From contig NZ_CP125641.1 in assembly GCF_030053155.1 (NCBI RefSeq), positions 124,001 through 188,000 of the forward strand: DNA of 64,000 nt. The letters run 5' to 3'. The position numbers were made by a program, and so were the translations under genes. Positions 1 to 8,125 of this stretch are shown piece by piece (position 1 is the stretch's first letter; the number at the start of each line of letters is the position of its first letter). The notes under the pieces are model-generated. The model did not search any database, had not been told where the DNA came from, and saw only the letters and a list, made by a program, of their open reading frames with translations. The DNA comes from Rhizobium sp. BT03 (GTDB taxonomy: Bacteria > Pseudomonadota > Alphaproteobacteria > Rhizobiales > Rhizobiaceae).

Positions 1-9
1 ATCGGGAAT

Positions 10-34
10 GCGCCGCCTGAAAGCCAGGCGGCGC
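10..34 (-). terminator. Stem-loop downstream of GntR gene
   Basis: Perfect 10-bp arms (GCGCCGCCTG at 10-19, CAGGCGGCGC at 25-34) around a 5-nt loop lie just past the stop codon of the minus-strand GntR gene. No T-run follows, so it may be a weak terminator or an mRNA 3'-end stabiliser. Confidence 0.6.
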
Positions 35-37
35 GCT

Positions 38-769
38 TCAATCTTCCGCGTCGATGCTCGCCGGCTCGTCAAGCATCGTGCGGTAACGATGCAAGCTTTC
101 TTCCAGGTGGGTGATCAGCGCGTTCTTCGCGGCCTTGACGTCACCCTGGGTGATCGCGGCCAGAATGGCGGCATGTTCCTTGTTTATCTTCTTCAGATAA
201 CCGCTGTAGCCGCGCGCCGATTGCCGATGCTTGAGCACGAGATCGAAATTGATGCTCTCCATCACCGCTTCCAGAAAACTCGGAAAATGCGGATTGCGGG
301 TGGCACGGGCGATCGCAAGGTGGAATTCGTAATCGGCGCGCGCCTCGACGACGGCATCATCGGTGACCAGGTTTTCGAGGGCGTCGTAGGCCCGGGCGAT
401 CTCGGCAAGCGCCTCTGGCGTACGCCTCGCGGCTGCAAGCGCGACGGACTGGATCTCGACGCCGAGCCGCAATTCCAGGATTTGCATCGCCGAGCGAATA
501 TCCTCGATGCGGCTGATCTCGAAATTGAGAGTCTTGGCATCCTTGTCGGAAACATAGACGCCGGCGCCCTGGCGCGCGGTCACCCTGCCGCCGACCTTGA
601 GCGAGGTGAGCGCCTCGCGAATGACGGTTCGGGAAACGCCGAATTCCTCGCACAGCTGGGCACTTGACGGAATTTTCTCGCCGGGTGCATAAAGGCCGGA
701 GTCGATGCGCTCCATCAGCTTCGCAACGACGATTTCCGCGAGATTGCCTCGTTGCGTGATGATTGACAC
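38..769 (-). CDS. GntR-family regulator with FCD domain
   Basis: DNA-binding regulator of about 243 residues. An N-terminal winged helix (about residues 10-72, with SRTVIREAL and RQGAGVYV) is followed by an all-helical FCD ligand domain (about 95-230) keeping the usual Asp/His metal-site pattern (YEFHLAIA, HLEESLHRY). A GTG start at 769 is chosen because GGAG lies 7 nt upstream; the frame is open further, to a GTG at 811, without a good ribosome site. It sits 60 bp downstream of the D-2-hydroxyglutarate dehydrogenase-like gene on the same strand, so it is probably its local regulator. In Achromobacter the FCD regulator DhdR controls a D-2-hydroxyglutarate dehydrogenase gene; the parallel is suggestive, but the ligand here is inferred. 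Confidence 0.9.
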   Translation of the reverse strand: MSIITQRGNLAEIVVAKLMERIDSGLYAPGEKIPSSAQLCEEFGVSRTVIREALTSLKVGGRVTARQGAGVYVSDKDAKTLNFEISRIEDIRSAMQILELRLGVEIQSVALAAARRTPEALAEIARAYDALENLVTDDAVVEARADYEFHLAIARATRNPHFPSFLEAVMESINFDLVLKHRQSARGYSGYLKKINKEHAAILAAITQGDVKAAKNALITHLEESLHRYRTMLDEPASIDAED

Positions 770-806
770 TTGTGTGCTCCGGTTTCCACGATCGAATTTA
801 GCACAT

Positions 807-830
807 ATCACATGTCATGCCACATATGAT
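807..830. promoter_or_regulatory. Candidate GntR operator
   Basis: Imperfect inverted repeat ATCACATGT (807-815) and ACATATGAT (822-830), 8 of 9 arm positions matching, spacer 6 nt. It lies just upstream of the GntR start and touches the 3' end of the upstream gene. The size is typical of FCD-type GntR operators. Autoregulation is inferred. Confidence 0.4.
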
Positions 831-3800
831 CACGAGATGTCCGGCTTTTCGGAAATTATCCGGTTGATGACCTGAAACGGATGCGGGATACGCTTGCCGT
901 CGATTTCCTTTACCTGGGAGCGGCACGAATATCCTGTCGCCATGAGGATATAGGCTTCACCGGCCGCATCAAGCTCGGGCTTCCAGCTCATTGCGTAGAG
1001 ACGTTCGGAGATCGGCCGGTTGCGGGCCTCGTGGCCGAAGGTGCCGGCCATGCCGCAACAGCCGGTTTGTGCCGCCTGAAGGTCGATGCCGAGGCTTTCG
1101 AATATTTTCTGCCATTGTGCGACGGAGGCGGGCGCATTGGTGCGCTCGGTGCAATGGGCCATCAAGCGGAAGCTTTTGCCTTCGGCAGCGGAAGGCGAGG
1201 CGGCGAGCCGATCGAGGTTGGCGACCAGCCATTCCTGCGGCAGCAGGACATTGGCCTTCGATATCCCGTTATATTCGCTGCGAAAGGCGAGCGTCATCGA
1301 TGGATCGAGCCCGACGAGCGCCACGCCTGTTTCATCCAGTCGCTCGAGATAGCGGGCCGTCCGCTTGGCCGCCGCCTCGAAGCGTCCGAGATAGCCATGA
1401 ACATGCAGGGCTTTGCCATTGGTGTGGGAGGCTGCAAGGAACGGCGTGAGCCCGATTTCCCTGGCGAGCCCGATTGCGGCAAGCGCAACGTCAGGATCGA
1501 AATAGGCGGTGAAGGCGTCGGCGACGAAGACGACGCAGCGCTGCCGTTCTTGCGGCGGCAGAGCTTCGATCGTTTGAGAGGTCGCAAGCGGCACGCCGAG
1601 GCGGGCGGCTTCCCTGGCGAGCGAGGTCCGCGGCAGATGCGGCAGGGAGGTCAGCCCGGCGACACGCATCATCGTCCTGCCGGCGCGCGTGCCCACGACC
1701 AGATTATAGGCGGGCCGGATGCGCCGGACAAGCGGCAGGGTGGTTTCGATCGCCGCGACCAGCGGATCCTTCAGCGGGCGGAGGTAGCGTCCGTAATAGA
1801 GTTCGAGGAATTTCGAGCGGAAGGCCGGCACGCTCACCTTCACCGGACATTGCCCCGCGCAGGCCTTGCAGGCTAGGCACGTGTCCATCGCCGCGCGCAC
1901 CTCGTGGGAAAAGTCATCGCGGTTTGCCGGGTTCAGCGAATTGAAGGCGCGCCGCGCGAGGCTGGCGAACGGAATGCTCCGCCGCAGGCGCGCCGCCTCC
2001 TCGCGGGGGTCGATGCCTTTTTCAGCAAGCAGCCTCAGCCATTCCCGCATCAGCGCGGCGCGGCCCTTGGGCGAAAAGCGCCGGTCGCGCGTCGCCTTGT
2101 AGGAGGGGCACATCGGGCTCGTTTCGTCGAAATCGAAGCAGGCGCCGTTGCCGTTGCAATAGGCGGCGTTGTCGAAGGCGGAGCGGATCTCGTTGCCGAT
2201 GATGCGATCGATGCCTCCGCGCAACGGAACATCGTCGATCTTCGTCAGTCCCTCCGCGGAAGGGGTCGCGATCTTGCCAGGATTGAGCCGATTCTCGGGA
2301 TCGAATGCCCGCTTGATCTCCTGCAGGCTGGGATAAAGATCGCCGAAAAATTCCGGCACATATTCCGAACGTACGCCCTTGCCATGCTCTCCCCAGAGCA
2401 CGCCGCCATATTTGCGGGTGAGCGCCACGACGGCGTCGCTGACTTCGCGAACCAGCCTGATATGATCGTCGCAGGTGAGGTCGAGCGCCGGCCGCACGTG
2501 CAGGACGCCGGCGTCGACATGGCCGAACATGCCGTAGGAAAGGCCCGCGCCATCGAGAAGCGCACGGAAGTCGCGAATATAGGCCGCCAGATTTTCCGGC
2601 GGCACGGCCGTATCCTCGACGAAAGCGACGGGTCTGACCGGCCCTTCCACGTTGCCGAGCAGGCCGACCGCGCGCTTGCGCATCGACCAGATCGCCTCGA
2701 CATCGGCATGACCCCGGGCGATCGTATAGCCGGCATGGCGGGCATTCGCGCCCGTGTCGAGCGCGGCGGTCACCTCCGCAAGCTGGCGTTCGAGTTCCTC
2801 TTCATCGTCGGCGAGCACTTCGGCAATGTTGATGCCGTTCGTCGTGCTGTCCGGATCGTCGGGAAAGAAGCGGGCAATGCCGGTCCAGACGATGTCGCCT
2901 TTCGCGAGGCCGAGAACTTTCTCGTCGACCGTTTCCACCGAGGCGACGTTCAGCGCCACGAGGTTGCGGGCATCCTCCAGGGCGGTGTTGAAGTCGCCGT
3001 AGCGGATGTTGATCAACGCCGCATGGGCGGGGATCGGCAGAAGGTTGAGTTCGGCTTCTGCGATCATCGCCAGCGTTCCCTCCGAGCCGCAGAGTATGGC
3101 ATTGAGGTCGAAGTGTCCGTCGTCACGTGTGACATGGGCGAGGTCGTAGCCGGTCATATAGCGGTTCAGCTTCGGGAAGATCTCGGCGATCCGCTCGTGC
3201 TTTTCCCGCGCGATCCGTTCGACCGTCCTGTGGATCTCGCCGATTCTGCCCTCTCGCGCGACGGTCTCCTCGAACGCCTCCGCGTCGAGCGGGCGCGACC
3301 AAAAGTCGGATCCATCAGTGAGCACGACACGCAATCCGAGGACGTGGTTGCTGGTCTTACCGTAGAGGCAGGAGCCCTGGCCGCAGGCGTCGGTGGAGAT
3401 CATGCCGCCGACGGTGGCGCGGTTGGAGGTGGAGAGTTCGGGAGCGAAAAAGAGGCCATGGGGCTTCAATGCCCGGTTCAACTGATCCTTGACGACGCCC
3501 GCCTGGACGCGCGCAATCCTTCGGACGGGATCGATCTCGAGAACGGACGTCATGTGCCGCGAACAGTCCAGCACAATGCCCGATGTCAGCGATTGACCGT
3601 TGGTGCCGGTGCCGCCGCCGCGCGGCGCGAGGCTGATCCCTCGGAAGGCGGGTTCCGATAGCACGGCCGCCACGACCTGCAGGTCTTCGACGGCCCGCGG
3701 AAAAAGGATGCCGGTCGGTTCGACCTGGTAGATGGAATTGTCGGTCGAAAACACGGTTCGGCTTGCCGCGCCGGTTTCGATATCGCCGGAAAACCCCGCC

Positions 3801-3871
3801 TCGACAAGCCGCTGGAAGAAACCTGCGGGGGGCAGGGGGATTGAAACCTTCGGCTGGAGGCGTGGAATCAT
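830..3871 (-). CDS. ydiJ: FAD- and Fe-S-containing D-2-hydroxyglutarate dehydrogenase (YdiJ-like)
   Basis: 1013-residue two-part oxidoreductase collinear with E. coli YdiJ (about 1018 residues). The N-terminal FAD_binding_4/FAD-oxidase half carries TDNSIYQ, PRGGGTGTNGQ, ELSTSNRATVGGM and YGMFGHVDAGVLHVRP. The C-terminal half carries ferredoxin-like cysteines (CNGNGACF, CLACKACAGQCPVKV) and a CCG-type cysteine motif (TGCCGMAGTFGHEA). YdiJ-type enzymes oxidise D-2-hydroxyglutarate to 2-oxoglutarate and pass electrons to an acceptor. The start at 3871 (MIPRLQ) has GAAGG 7 nt upstream; the longer frame to 3988 adds 39 residues absent from the family. It precedes the FCD regulator on the same strand and diverges from two SDR genes. 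Substrate is by homology; another D-2-hydroxyacid is possible. Confidence 0.93.
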   Translation of the reverse strand: MIPRLQPKVSIPLPPAGFFQRLVEAGFSGDIETGAASRTVFSTDNSIYQVEPTGILFPRAVEDLQVVAAVLSEPAFRGISLAPRGGGTGTNGQSLTSGIVLDCSRHMTSVLEIDPVRRIARVQAGVVKDQLNRALKPHGLFFAPELSTSNRATVGGMISTDACGQGSCLYGKTSNHVLGLRVVLTDGSDFWSRPLDAEAFEETVAREGRIGEIHRTVERIAREKHERIAEIFPKLNRYMTGYDLAHVTRDDGHFDLNAILCGSEGTLAMIAEAELNLLPIPAHAALINIRYGDFNTALEDARNLVALNVASVETVDEKVLGLAKGDIVWTGIARFFPDDPDSTTNGINIAEVLADDEEELERQLAEVTAALDTGANARHAGYTIARGHADVEAIWSMRKRAVGLLGNVEGPVRPVAFVEDTAVPPENLAAYIRDFRALLDGAGLSYGMFGHVDAGVLHVRPALDLTCDDHIRLVREVSDAVVALTRKYGGVLWGEHGKGVRSEYVPEFFGDLYPSLQEIKRAFDPENRLNPGKIATPSAEGLTKIDDVPLRGGIDRIIGNEIRSAFDNAAYCNGNGACFDFDETSPMCPSYKATRDRRFSPKGRAALMREWLRLLAEKGIDPREEAARLRRSIPFASLARRAFNSLNPANRDDFSHEVRAAMDTCLACKACAGQCPVKVSVPAFRSKFLELYYGRYLRPLKDPLVAAIETTLPLVRRIRPAYNLVVGTRAGRTMMRVAGLTSLPHLPRTSLAREAARLGVPLATSQTIEALPPQERQRCVVFVADAFTAYFDPDVALAAIGLAREIGLTPFLAASHTNGKALHVHGYLGRFEAAAKRTARYLERLDETGVALVGLDPSMTLAFRSEYNGISKANVLLPQEWLVANLDRLAASPSAAEGKSFRLMAHCTERTNAPASVAQWQKIFESLGIDLQAAQTGCCGMAGTFGHEARNRPISERLYAMSWKPELDAAGEAYILMATGYSCRSQVKEIDGKRIPHPFQVINRIISEKPDIS

Positions 3872-3969
3872 TTCGAAACCTTCAGAATGCACTTGAGCTT
3901 TGCCAAGCTTAGCATATAAGTGATAACATACAATGACGACGGCGCAACGCCAAACAATGAGGTGGAACT
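3872..3969. promoter_or_regulatory. Divergent promoter region, ydiJ-like gene / SDR pair
   Basis: A 98-bp AT-richer spacer separates the divergent dehydrogenase and SDR genes and must hold both promoters. It contains AAGTGATAACATAC, loosely reminiscent of the GTGATATGT half of the palindrome at 807-830, but no convincing second copy of that operator. Confidence 0.5.
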
Positions 3970-4719
3970 TTGAAGAACCAGACCGCAATCATCGTCGGCG
4001 GCGCTTCCGGGCTCGGATTGACGACAGCGAAGCTCATGATCACCCATGGGGCCACCAGGATCGGGCTCATCGATCGCAATGAGGAACTGCTGGCCGCGTC
4101 GACTGCGGCGCTGCGCGCGCTCGGCGCCGAGGTTGCAACGGCCGTTGCCGATATTTCCAAGGCGGAAACGGCGCATCGCGGCTTCAACGAGATCGCCGGC
4201 ACGCTCGGCCGGATCCATGTGCTCGTCAACAGCGCCGCCATCTATCCCAGGCGGCCTATCCTCGAGATCACCGACGAGGAGTGGGATCTCGAAAATGCGA
4301 TCAACGTCAAGGGTACCTATCATATGATGGTCGCCGCCGTCCTGCATATGCGCCAATATGTGAACGCGCCCGCGGTGACGGGGCGGATCGTCAACGTGAC
4401 CTCGGTCGATGCTTTCAAGGCCCACCCCCAAAACGCCCATTATGCCGCCACCAAGGCAGCCGTCGTCAGCCTGACGAAATCTTTTGCCCAGGAATGCGCC
4501 AAGGATCAGATCCTTGTCAATTCCGTCGCACCCGCCGGTTTTGCGACCGACCGCGCAAAGGAGCTCGGATTTCTGCCCGAGCTCGCCAAGGCCAGCGCGC
4601 TCGGCCGCGCGGCCGAGCCGGTCGAGATGGCGGAATGGATCGTCATGATGGCGTCGAGCCGCAACACCTATGCCACCGGCGAAAACGTCGTCGTCAGCGG
4701 AGGCTATATCTATGTCTGA
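3970..4719 (+). CDS. SDR-family NAD(P)-dependent oxidoreductase
   Basis: Classical short-chain dehydrogenase of 249 residues. It has the Rossmann glycine motif GGASGLG near residue 10, NSAA near 87, and a serine-tyrosine-lysine active site (VTSVDAF then YAATK). TTG at 3970 is the start: GAGGTGG lies 5 nt upstream and no in-frame ATG precedes the glycine motif. The stop overlaps the start of the next SDR, so the two are translationally coupled. Next to a hydroxyglutarate-type dehydrogenase it may act on a hydroxy- or keto-acid or sugar acid; the substrate cannot be read from sequence. Confidence 0.9.
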   Translation: MKNQTAIIVGGASGLGLTTAKLMITHGATRIGLIDRNEELLAASTAALRALGAEVATAVADISKAETAHRGFNEIAGTLGRIHVLVNSAAIYPRRPILEITDEEWDLENAINVKGTYHMMVAAVLHMRQYVNAPAVTGRIVNVTSVDAFKAHPQNAHYAATKAAVVSLTKSFAQECAKDQILVNSVAPAGFATDRAKELGFLPELAKASALGRAAEPVEMAEWIVMMASSRNTYATGENVVVSGGYIYV

Positions 4720-5461
4720 GCCGCTGGCCTATCGGGTCGCCGTCGTCACGGGTGCGACGAGCGGCATCGGCCGCGCCACCGTCGACAGGCTGCGCCACAT
4801 GGGGTTGACGGTTTATGCCGTCGGCCGAAACGCCGAAGCGCTAGATGAACTGGCCGGCGAGAGCGGGGCGAAGCCGATCCGGGCCGATGTCCGCGATACC
4901 GCTGAAATCGTGCGGCAGCTTGACGGTGTTGATGTCGATATCCTGATCAACAATGCCGGCATTCTCTCGACGCGGGCGACATTCAGCGAGATCGAGCCTT
5001 CCGAGATCGATGCGATGATCGACATCAATCTCAAAGCGCCGATGCATCTGACCCGCGCGTTCCTGCCTGCCATGGTCGAGCGAAAGCGTGGCCATCTCAT
5101 CTATATCGGTTCGAGCGGCGGTCAGGCGCCCTATCCGAATATGGCCGCCTACGGCCCGTCGAAGGCCGGGCTCAGCCTGTTCTGCGACAATCTGCGTTGC
5201 GACCTGCTCGGAAGCTCGGTGCGGGTGACGGAGGTGGTGCCGGGCCGCGTGCAGACGGATCTCTACCGAACCGCAATGGCCGGCAATCAGGCGCGAACCC
5301 TGCTTTACGACAGCTACCGCCCGATACAGCCCGCTCACATCGCTTCGATCATCGCGAATGCCATCGAGCTTCCTGTTTTCGTCGACGTGTCCCGGATCGA
5401 GGTCTTCCCGACCGACCAGGCGACCGGCGGCGGTGCGATGGTCAAATTCTCTGAGCAGTAA
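4712..5461 (+). CDS. SDR-family oxidoreductase
   Basis: Second short-chain dehydrogenase, 249 residues. Glycine motif TGATSGIG near residue 12, NNAG near 83, catalytic Ser in YIGSSGG and YGPSK. The ATG at 4712 has GGAGG 8 nt upstream and overlaps the previous stop by 8 nt. It diverges enough from its neighbour that the two probably act in sequence or as a hetero-pair rather than being a recent duplication. Substrate unknown. Confidence 0.9.
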   Translation: MSEPLAYRVAVVTGATSGIGRATVDRLRHMGLTVYAVGRNAEALDELAGESGAKPIRADVRDTAEIVRQLDGVDVDILINNAGILSTRATFSEIEPSEIDAMIDINLKAPMHLTRAFLPAMVERKRGHLIYIGSSGGQAPYPNMAAYGPSKAGLSLFCDNLRCDLLGSSVRVTEVVPGRVQTDLYRTAMAGNQARTLLYDSYRPIQPAHIASIIANAIELPVFVDVSRIEVFPTDQATGGGAMVKFSEQ

Positions 5462-5574
5462 GCGGGCGATCCGCAGACTTGCCGCCGATGACCGAGCCTT
5501 CGGTTCCGGCAATCCGGCGCCTCGATCGCCCGGCAAACAATGCCGCCGCCGAGGCGCCCGTCTCGCCCCTCCAG

Positions 5575-5599
5575 GGAACAGAAGCGTGGCTCCGGCGTT
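5575..5599 (+). promoter_or_regulatory. EcfG-type general stress promoter (GGAAC-N16-CGTT)
   Basis: GGAAC at 5575-5579 and CGTT at 5596-5599 are separated by exactly 16 nt, a perfect match to the promoter recognised by the alphaproteobacterial general stress sigma factor EcfG (RpoE4 in Rhizobium etli). The -10 element ends 45 nt before the next start codon, a normal leader length. Confidence 0.75.
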
Positions 5600-5644
5600 C
5601 GAAATGAAAGACGATGATTCCCACGTCTTTCCGGAGTGCCTGTC

Positions 5645-5935
5645 ATGGAAGAGAAGACCAATATAATCAAAGACCTCAGCGTCGAGGAACGCGAGGAGAT
5701 TTTCGTCGACATCGCCCGTTCGCTGGAAGACACGGCACGTGAGGCCCTTGTCGAGGGCGATGCGCAATTTGCAGAACTTTCCATCAACATGGCTGAAGCA
5801 ATCCGGGTCAGCGCCGATGAGCTGGCCCGTGACGATCCCGAGAATGCCGAGTGCGTGCTGCTGCGGGCAACGGCGATGATATCGCAGTTCGAGGCCGTGC
5901 ACCCCTATCGCATGGTGAGCATGGCCGTTCATTGA
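5645..5935 (+). CDS. Small helical protein of unknown function, putative stress gene
   Basis: 96-residue acidic, cysteine-free protein, predicted almost wholly helical from its charge and hydrophobic pattern (VEEREEIFVDIARSLEDTA). No family recognised. The ATG at 5645 has GGAG 8 nt upstream; a GTG at 5636 is less well placed. It is the first gene after a perfect EcfG promoter, which suggests a role in the general stress response. The function itself is unknown. Confidence 0.75.
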   Translation: MEEKTNIIKDLSVEEREEIFVDIARSLEDTAREALVEGDAQFAELSINMAEAIRVSADELARDDPENAECVLLRATAMISQFEAVHPYRMVSMAVH

Positions 5936-5996
5936 CGGCCAGGATGCCGGCCGGGCGCTCCGGCCCGAGCCCTCACTCAGATCATTGCTATCGGTG

Positions 5997-6021
5997 GGAA
6001 CTCTCGCTACCCGCGAGGGTT
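5997..6021 (+). promoter_or_regulatory. Possible second EcfG-type promoter
   Basis: GGAAC at 5997-6001 followed after 16 nt by GGTT (6018-6021), one mismatch from the EcfG -10 consensus CGTT. It lies 44 nt before the start of the next small gene, almost the same spacing as the perfect site at 5575. Confidence 0.5.
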
Positions 6022-6064
6022 ATCGGATCACAACATCCTTTGCATGAATGGAAGGAGGACCGAT

Positions 6065-6415
6065 ATGACGTCCAAATCCGCCGTGCCGCCGGAAAGCGGC
6101 ACTGACGACGCACGCTCCGCCGACACGCAGCAGGCGGCGGATGATCGTCGCCGGACGTTGGAGAATGCCCGCAGGAGTGTAGGCGCGCTAATAGGCGGCG
6201 GCGACAGCGAAACCCCCAGCCTGAAACTTGCGAAGGAATATCTGAGACTCGGCGGCTGCCGCCGATCCAAAATTGACGACAACATCACCGAGGTCCGCCA
6301 ATGGGAAGAGGATCCGCCGGAGGCCGAACGGTTCTGGAAGGAGCGGGTGGAGACGCTTTCAAAAGATGAGCGTAAACAGGTGGAGGATTTTCTGCCGACC
6401 ATCAACACGCCCTGA
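6065..6415 (+). CDS. Small hypothetical protein
   Basis: 116-residue hydrophilic protein with no recognised domain. Residues 1-35 look disordered (Ser/Thr/Asp/Ala-rich); the C-terminal part is charged and probably helical. Start at 6065 has a strong AGGAGG 6 nt upstream. It follows a near-consensus EcfG site and is followed closely by the DUF2934 gene, so it probably belongs to the same stress-induced group. Confidence 0.7.
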   Translation: MTSKSAVPPESGTDDARSADTQQAADDRRRTLENARRSVGALIGGGDSETPSLKLAKEYLRLGGCRRSKIDDNITEVRQWEEDPPEAERFWKERVETLSKDERKQVEDFLPTINTP

Positions 6416-6446
6416 ACGGCTCATTCAACTGTGCTTGGAGGAGATC

Positions 6447-6776
6447 ATGGCCATAGACAAGCACGAGCAGATACGTCGCCGTGCCTACGAAATCTGGGAG
6501 GCCGAGGGTCGCCCGGATGGTGCGGACCAGCGCCATTGGCTGCAAGCCTGCGATGAACTGGCCGGCGAGGACGAGCATGAGACGCTGCAGGACCTGCTCG
6601 AAGAAGACGACAGGGATGAGGCGGCGCTGCTTCAGGGCGCCGGTGAGAGCGGCGATCTCGATCGCCGGCCACCAAAGCGCGGCCGGGTCGCCAAGGTTCT
6701 TCCCGTGCCGGATATCGAAATGACGACGGGCGAAAAACCGTCCCAGCGGAAGATCAGGAAGACCGAAGGGCCATGA
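6447..6776 (+). CDS. DUF2934 domain protein
   Basis: 109 residues. The N-terminal 40 residues match the DUF2934 pattern (IRRRAYEIWEAEGRPDG then HWLQA), a short domain common in rhizobia and often seen in stress-related small proteins. The remainder is acidic, then basic (RRPPKRGR), and likely unstructured. Start at 6447 has GGAGGAG upstream. It ends 4 nt before the next start, so it is co-transcribed with the HD protein. Molecular role unknown. Confidence 0.85.
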   Translation: MAIDKHEQIRRRAYEIWEAEGRPDGADQRHWLQACDELAGEDEHETLQDLLEEDDRDEAALLQGAGESGDLDRRPPKRGRVAKVLPVPDIEMTTGEKPSQRKIRKTEGP

Positions 6777-6780
6777 TCCG

Positions 6781-7200
6781 ATGCGGCATCTCGATCACGC
6801 AATCCAAATCGCTCTCAAGGCGCATGAAGGCCAAGTTGACAAGACCGACCGGCCGTTCTTCGAGCACTGCCAGCGGGTAGCACTTCTCGTTTCCGGCGAC
6901 GACACCCGAACGGTCGCCTACCTTCATGACGTCGTCGAGAAGGGGAGCGGCTGGACGCTCGACAGGCTGAGGGAGGAAGGCTTTCCGCCGGCGATTATCT
7001 CCGCGGTCGATGCCCTGACACGGCGGGCCGACGAGTTGGATGACGATTTCGTCAGTCGCGCGGCATCCAATCCGCTGGCCCTGCCGGTCAAGCAGGCCGA
7101 CCTCGAAGACATTCTTCGCCAGGCCGAACAGGCCGGCAAGAAAACGGAAAAGTACCAGCGCGGCCTGGATCTGCTGCGTGCCCTGAGGAGCGGGCAATAA
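6781..7200 (+). CDS. HD-domain phosphohydrolase, (p)ppGpp hydrolase-like
   Basis: 139 residues resembling the stand-alone hydrolase (SAH/MESH1-like) branch of RelA/SpoT proteins: ALKAHEGQVDK (11-21), a metal-binding His in FFEHCQRVA (H29) and the HD pair in YLHDVVE (H49, D50), with a further Asp in KQADLEDI. Such enzymes hydrolyse ppGpp or other nucleotides; no synthetase domain is present. It is the last gene of the small stress cluster, 4 nt after the DUF2934 gene. Substrate is inferred from fold only. Confidence 0.75.
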   Translation: MRHLDHAIQIALKAHEGQVDKTDRPFFEHCQRVALLVSGDDTRTVAYLHDVVEKGSGWTLDRLREEGFPPAIISAVDALTRRADELDDDFVSRAASNPLALPVKQADLEDILRQAEQAGKKTEKYQRGLDLLRALRSGQ

Positions 7201-7264
7201 GAGCACTCGGCAGAGAGCGCATTCATCTCATGCGCCGCAAGCGGCCTCGATCGTTTGGCCTATT

Positions 7265-7534
7265 TCAGGTTTTATTGGCAAACCACACGATCGGGGTGCC
7301 GAGCACCCCTCCCTTGCGCATCGCTGCCTTCAGCTCTTCCAGCTTACTGAAAGCCTGAGCCGCTTCCAGCGTGGCAAATTCGTGCGTAACGGTAATGTCG
7401 TTCGGATTGTCGGTGGCCCGGTAGACGGCTTCCGCCGTAACGCCATTGGCCTTTTGCACCTGCCGAAACGCATCATATATCTTGCGCCATGTGGGGTAAT
7501 CGGAGACCTCATGCCTGACGAAGAGAGTCGTCAT
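7265..7534 (-). CDS. Small dimeric alpha/beta-barrel-like protein
   Basis: 89 residues, soluble, starting MTTLFVRHEV. The layout (beta strand, YPTWRKIYDAF helix, ITVTHEF strand, LEAAQAFSKLEELKAAM helix, final strand) resembles the ferredoxin-like barrel of the antibiotic-biosynthesis monooxygenase/cyclase group, although no catalytic residues are diagnostic. The ATG at 7534 has GGGAGG 5 nt upstream. The neighbouring gene encodes a protein of similar size and layout. Function unknown. Confidence 0.75.
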   Translation of the reverse strand: MTTLFVRHEVSDYPTWRKIYDAFRQVQKANGVTAEAVYRATDNPNDITVTHEFATLEAAQAFSKLEELKAAMRKGGVLGTPIVWFANKT

Positions 7535-7588
7535 ATCATCCTCCCGCGTTGATCCGCGCTGCATTGCCAAGTCCCGTAGAGATGTGTG

Positions 7589-7852
7589 TTACGATTGAAC
7601 CAGGATCATCATGGTTTCCGGCAGGACGCCGTCACTGGCCATCGCATCAGCCGCGGCCTTGGTCTGCATGAAGTCCATCAACTTTTGCATGTCCGCAACG
7701 TCCATGACCAAACCGACGCGGTTAGAGCTTTGCGGGTCTGCAAAGGTGCGAATATTCGTGACGCCGACGGGTTCCAGTACCTGTTTGCGAACAGGCGAGG
7801 CGAGCCAGTGTTTCGTGTCTTTGACGTCGTGACAGACCATTACGGTAGGCAT
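7589..7852 (-). CDS. Small dimeric alpha/beta-barrel-like protein
   Basis: 87 residues starting MPTVMVCHDV, with a strand-helix-strand-strand-helix-strand layout like the gene just downstream (both open with a short strand plus a W-containing helix and end in a short strand). The start at 7852 has GGAGGAGG 5 nt upstream; a longer frame to 7876 adds eight residues without support. With only 54 nt to the next start, the two are likely co-transcribed. No enzymatic motif identified. Confidence 0.75.
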   Translation of the reverse strand: MPTVMVCHDVKDTKHWLASPVRKQVLEPVGVTNIRTFADPQSSNRVGLVMDVADMQKLMDFMQTKAAADAMASDGVLPETMMILVQS

Positions 7853-7876
7853 TGCATCCTCCTCCCATGGTTTCAA

Positions 7877-8110
7877 AAGAAATCAGAGTATACCACCAGG
7901 TTCGTCAGGATTTCACTTCAATAATATCTATTGATGGAGAATTAATTTATGAAATTGAGAGGGTTAGTATGATTATTATCAGTAATCCGAAAATGTTAAT
8001 GGCGCGCGAGAAGATAAAATACATAAAGCTCGGCAAATCTGGAAGATCGTGACGCACTTTAGGATACGATGGCATATCGGTCGACGTATCATCGACAATC
8101 GAAGCCGCGC
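7877..8110. other. AT-rich intergenic patch
   Basis: About 230 bp, much richer in A/T than its surroundings (runs such as ATTATTATCAGTAATCC and AGATAAAATACATAAAG). Short frames exist but none has both a ribosome site and Rhizobium-like codon use. It may hold the promoters for the divergent small-protein and HIT genes, or be a scar of acquired DNA. Confidence 0.5.
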
Positions 8111-8125
8111 AGGAGAGATTCAGCA

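Noticed and set aside
1904..3661. 585-codon plus-strand frame opposite the YdiJ-like gene
   Set aside because: The minus-strand product aligns throughout with YdiJ; the plus-strand frame is a shadow.
5516..5558. Possible terminator GGCGCCTCG...CGAGGCGCC after the second SDR gene
   Set aside because: The arms are perfect over 9 bp but the loop is 25 nt with no T-run, and it lies just upstream of the EcfG promoter, so I did not list it as a feature.
7852..8052. 66-codon frame across the AT-rich patch
   Set aside because: Starts on the ribosome site of the divergent gene and has no plausible initiation signal of its own.
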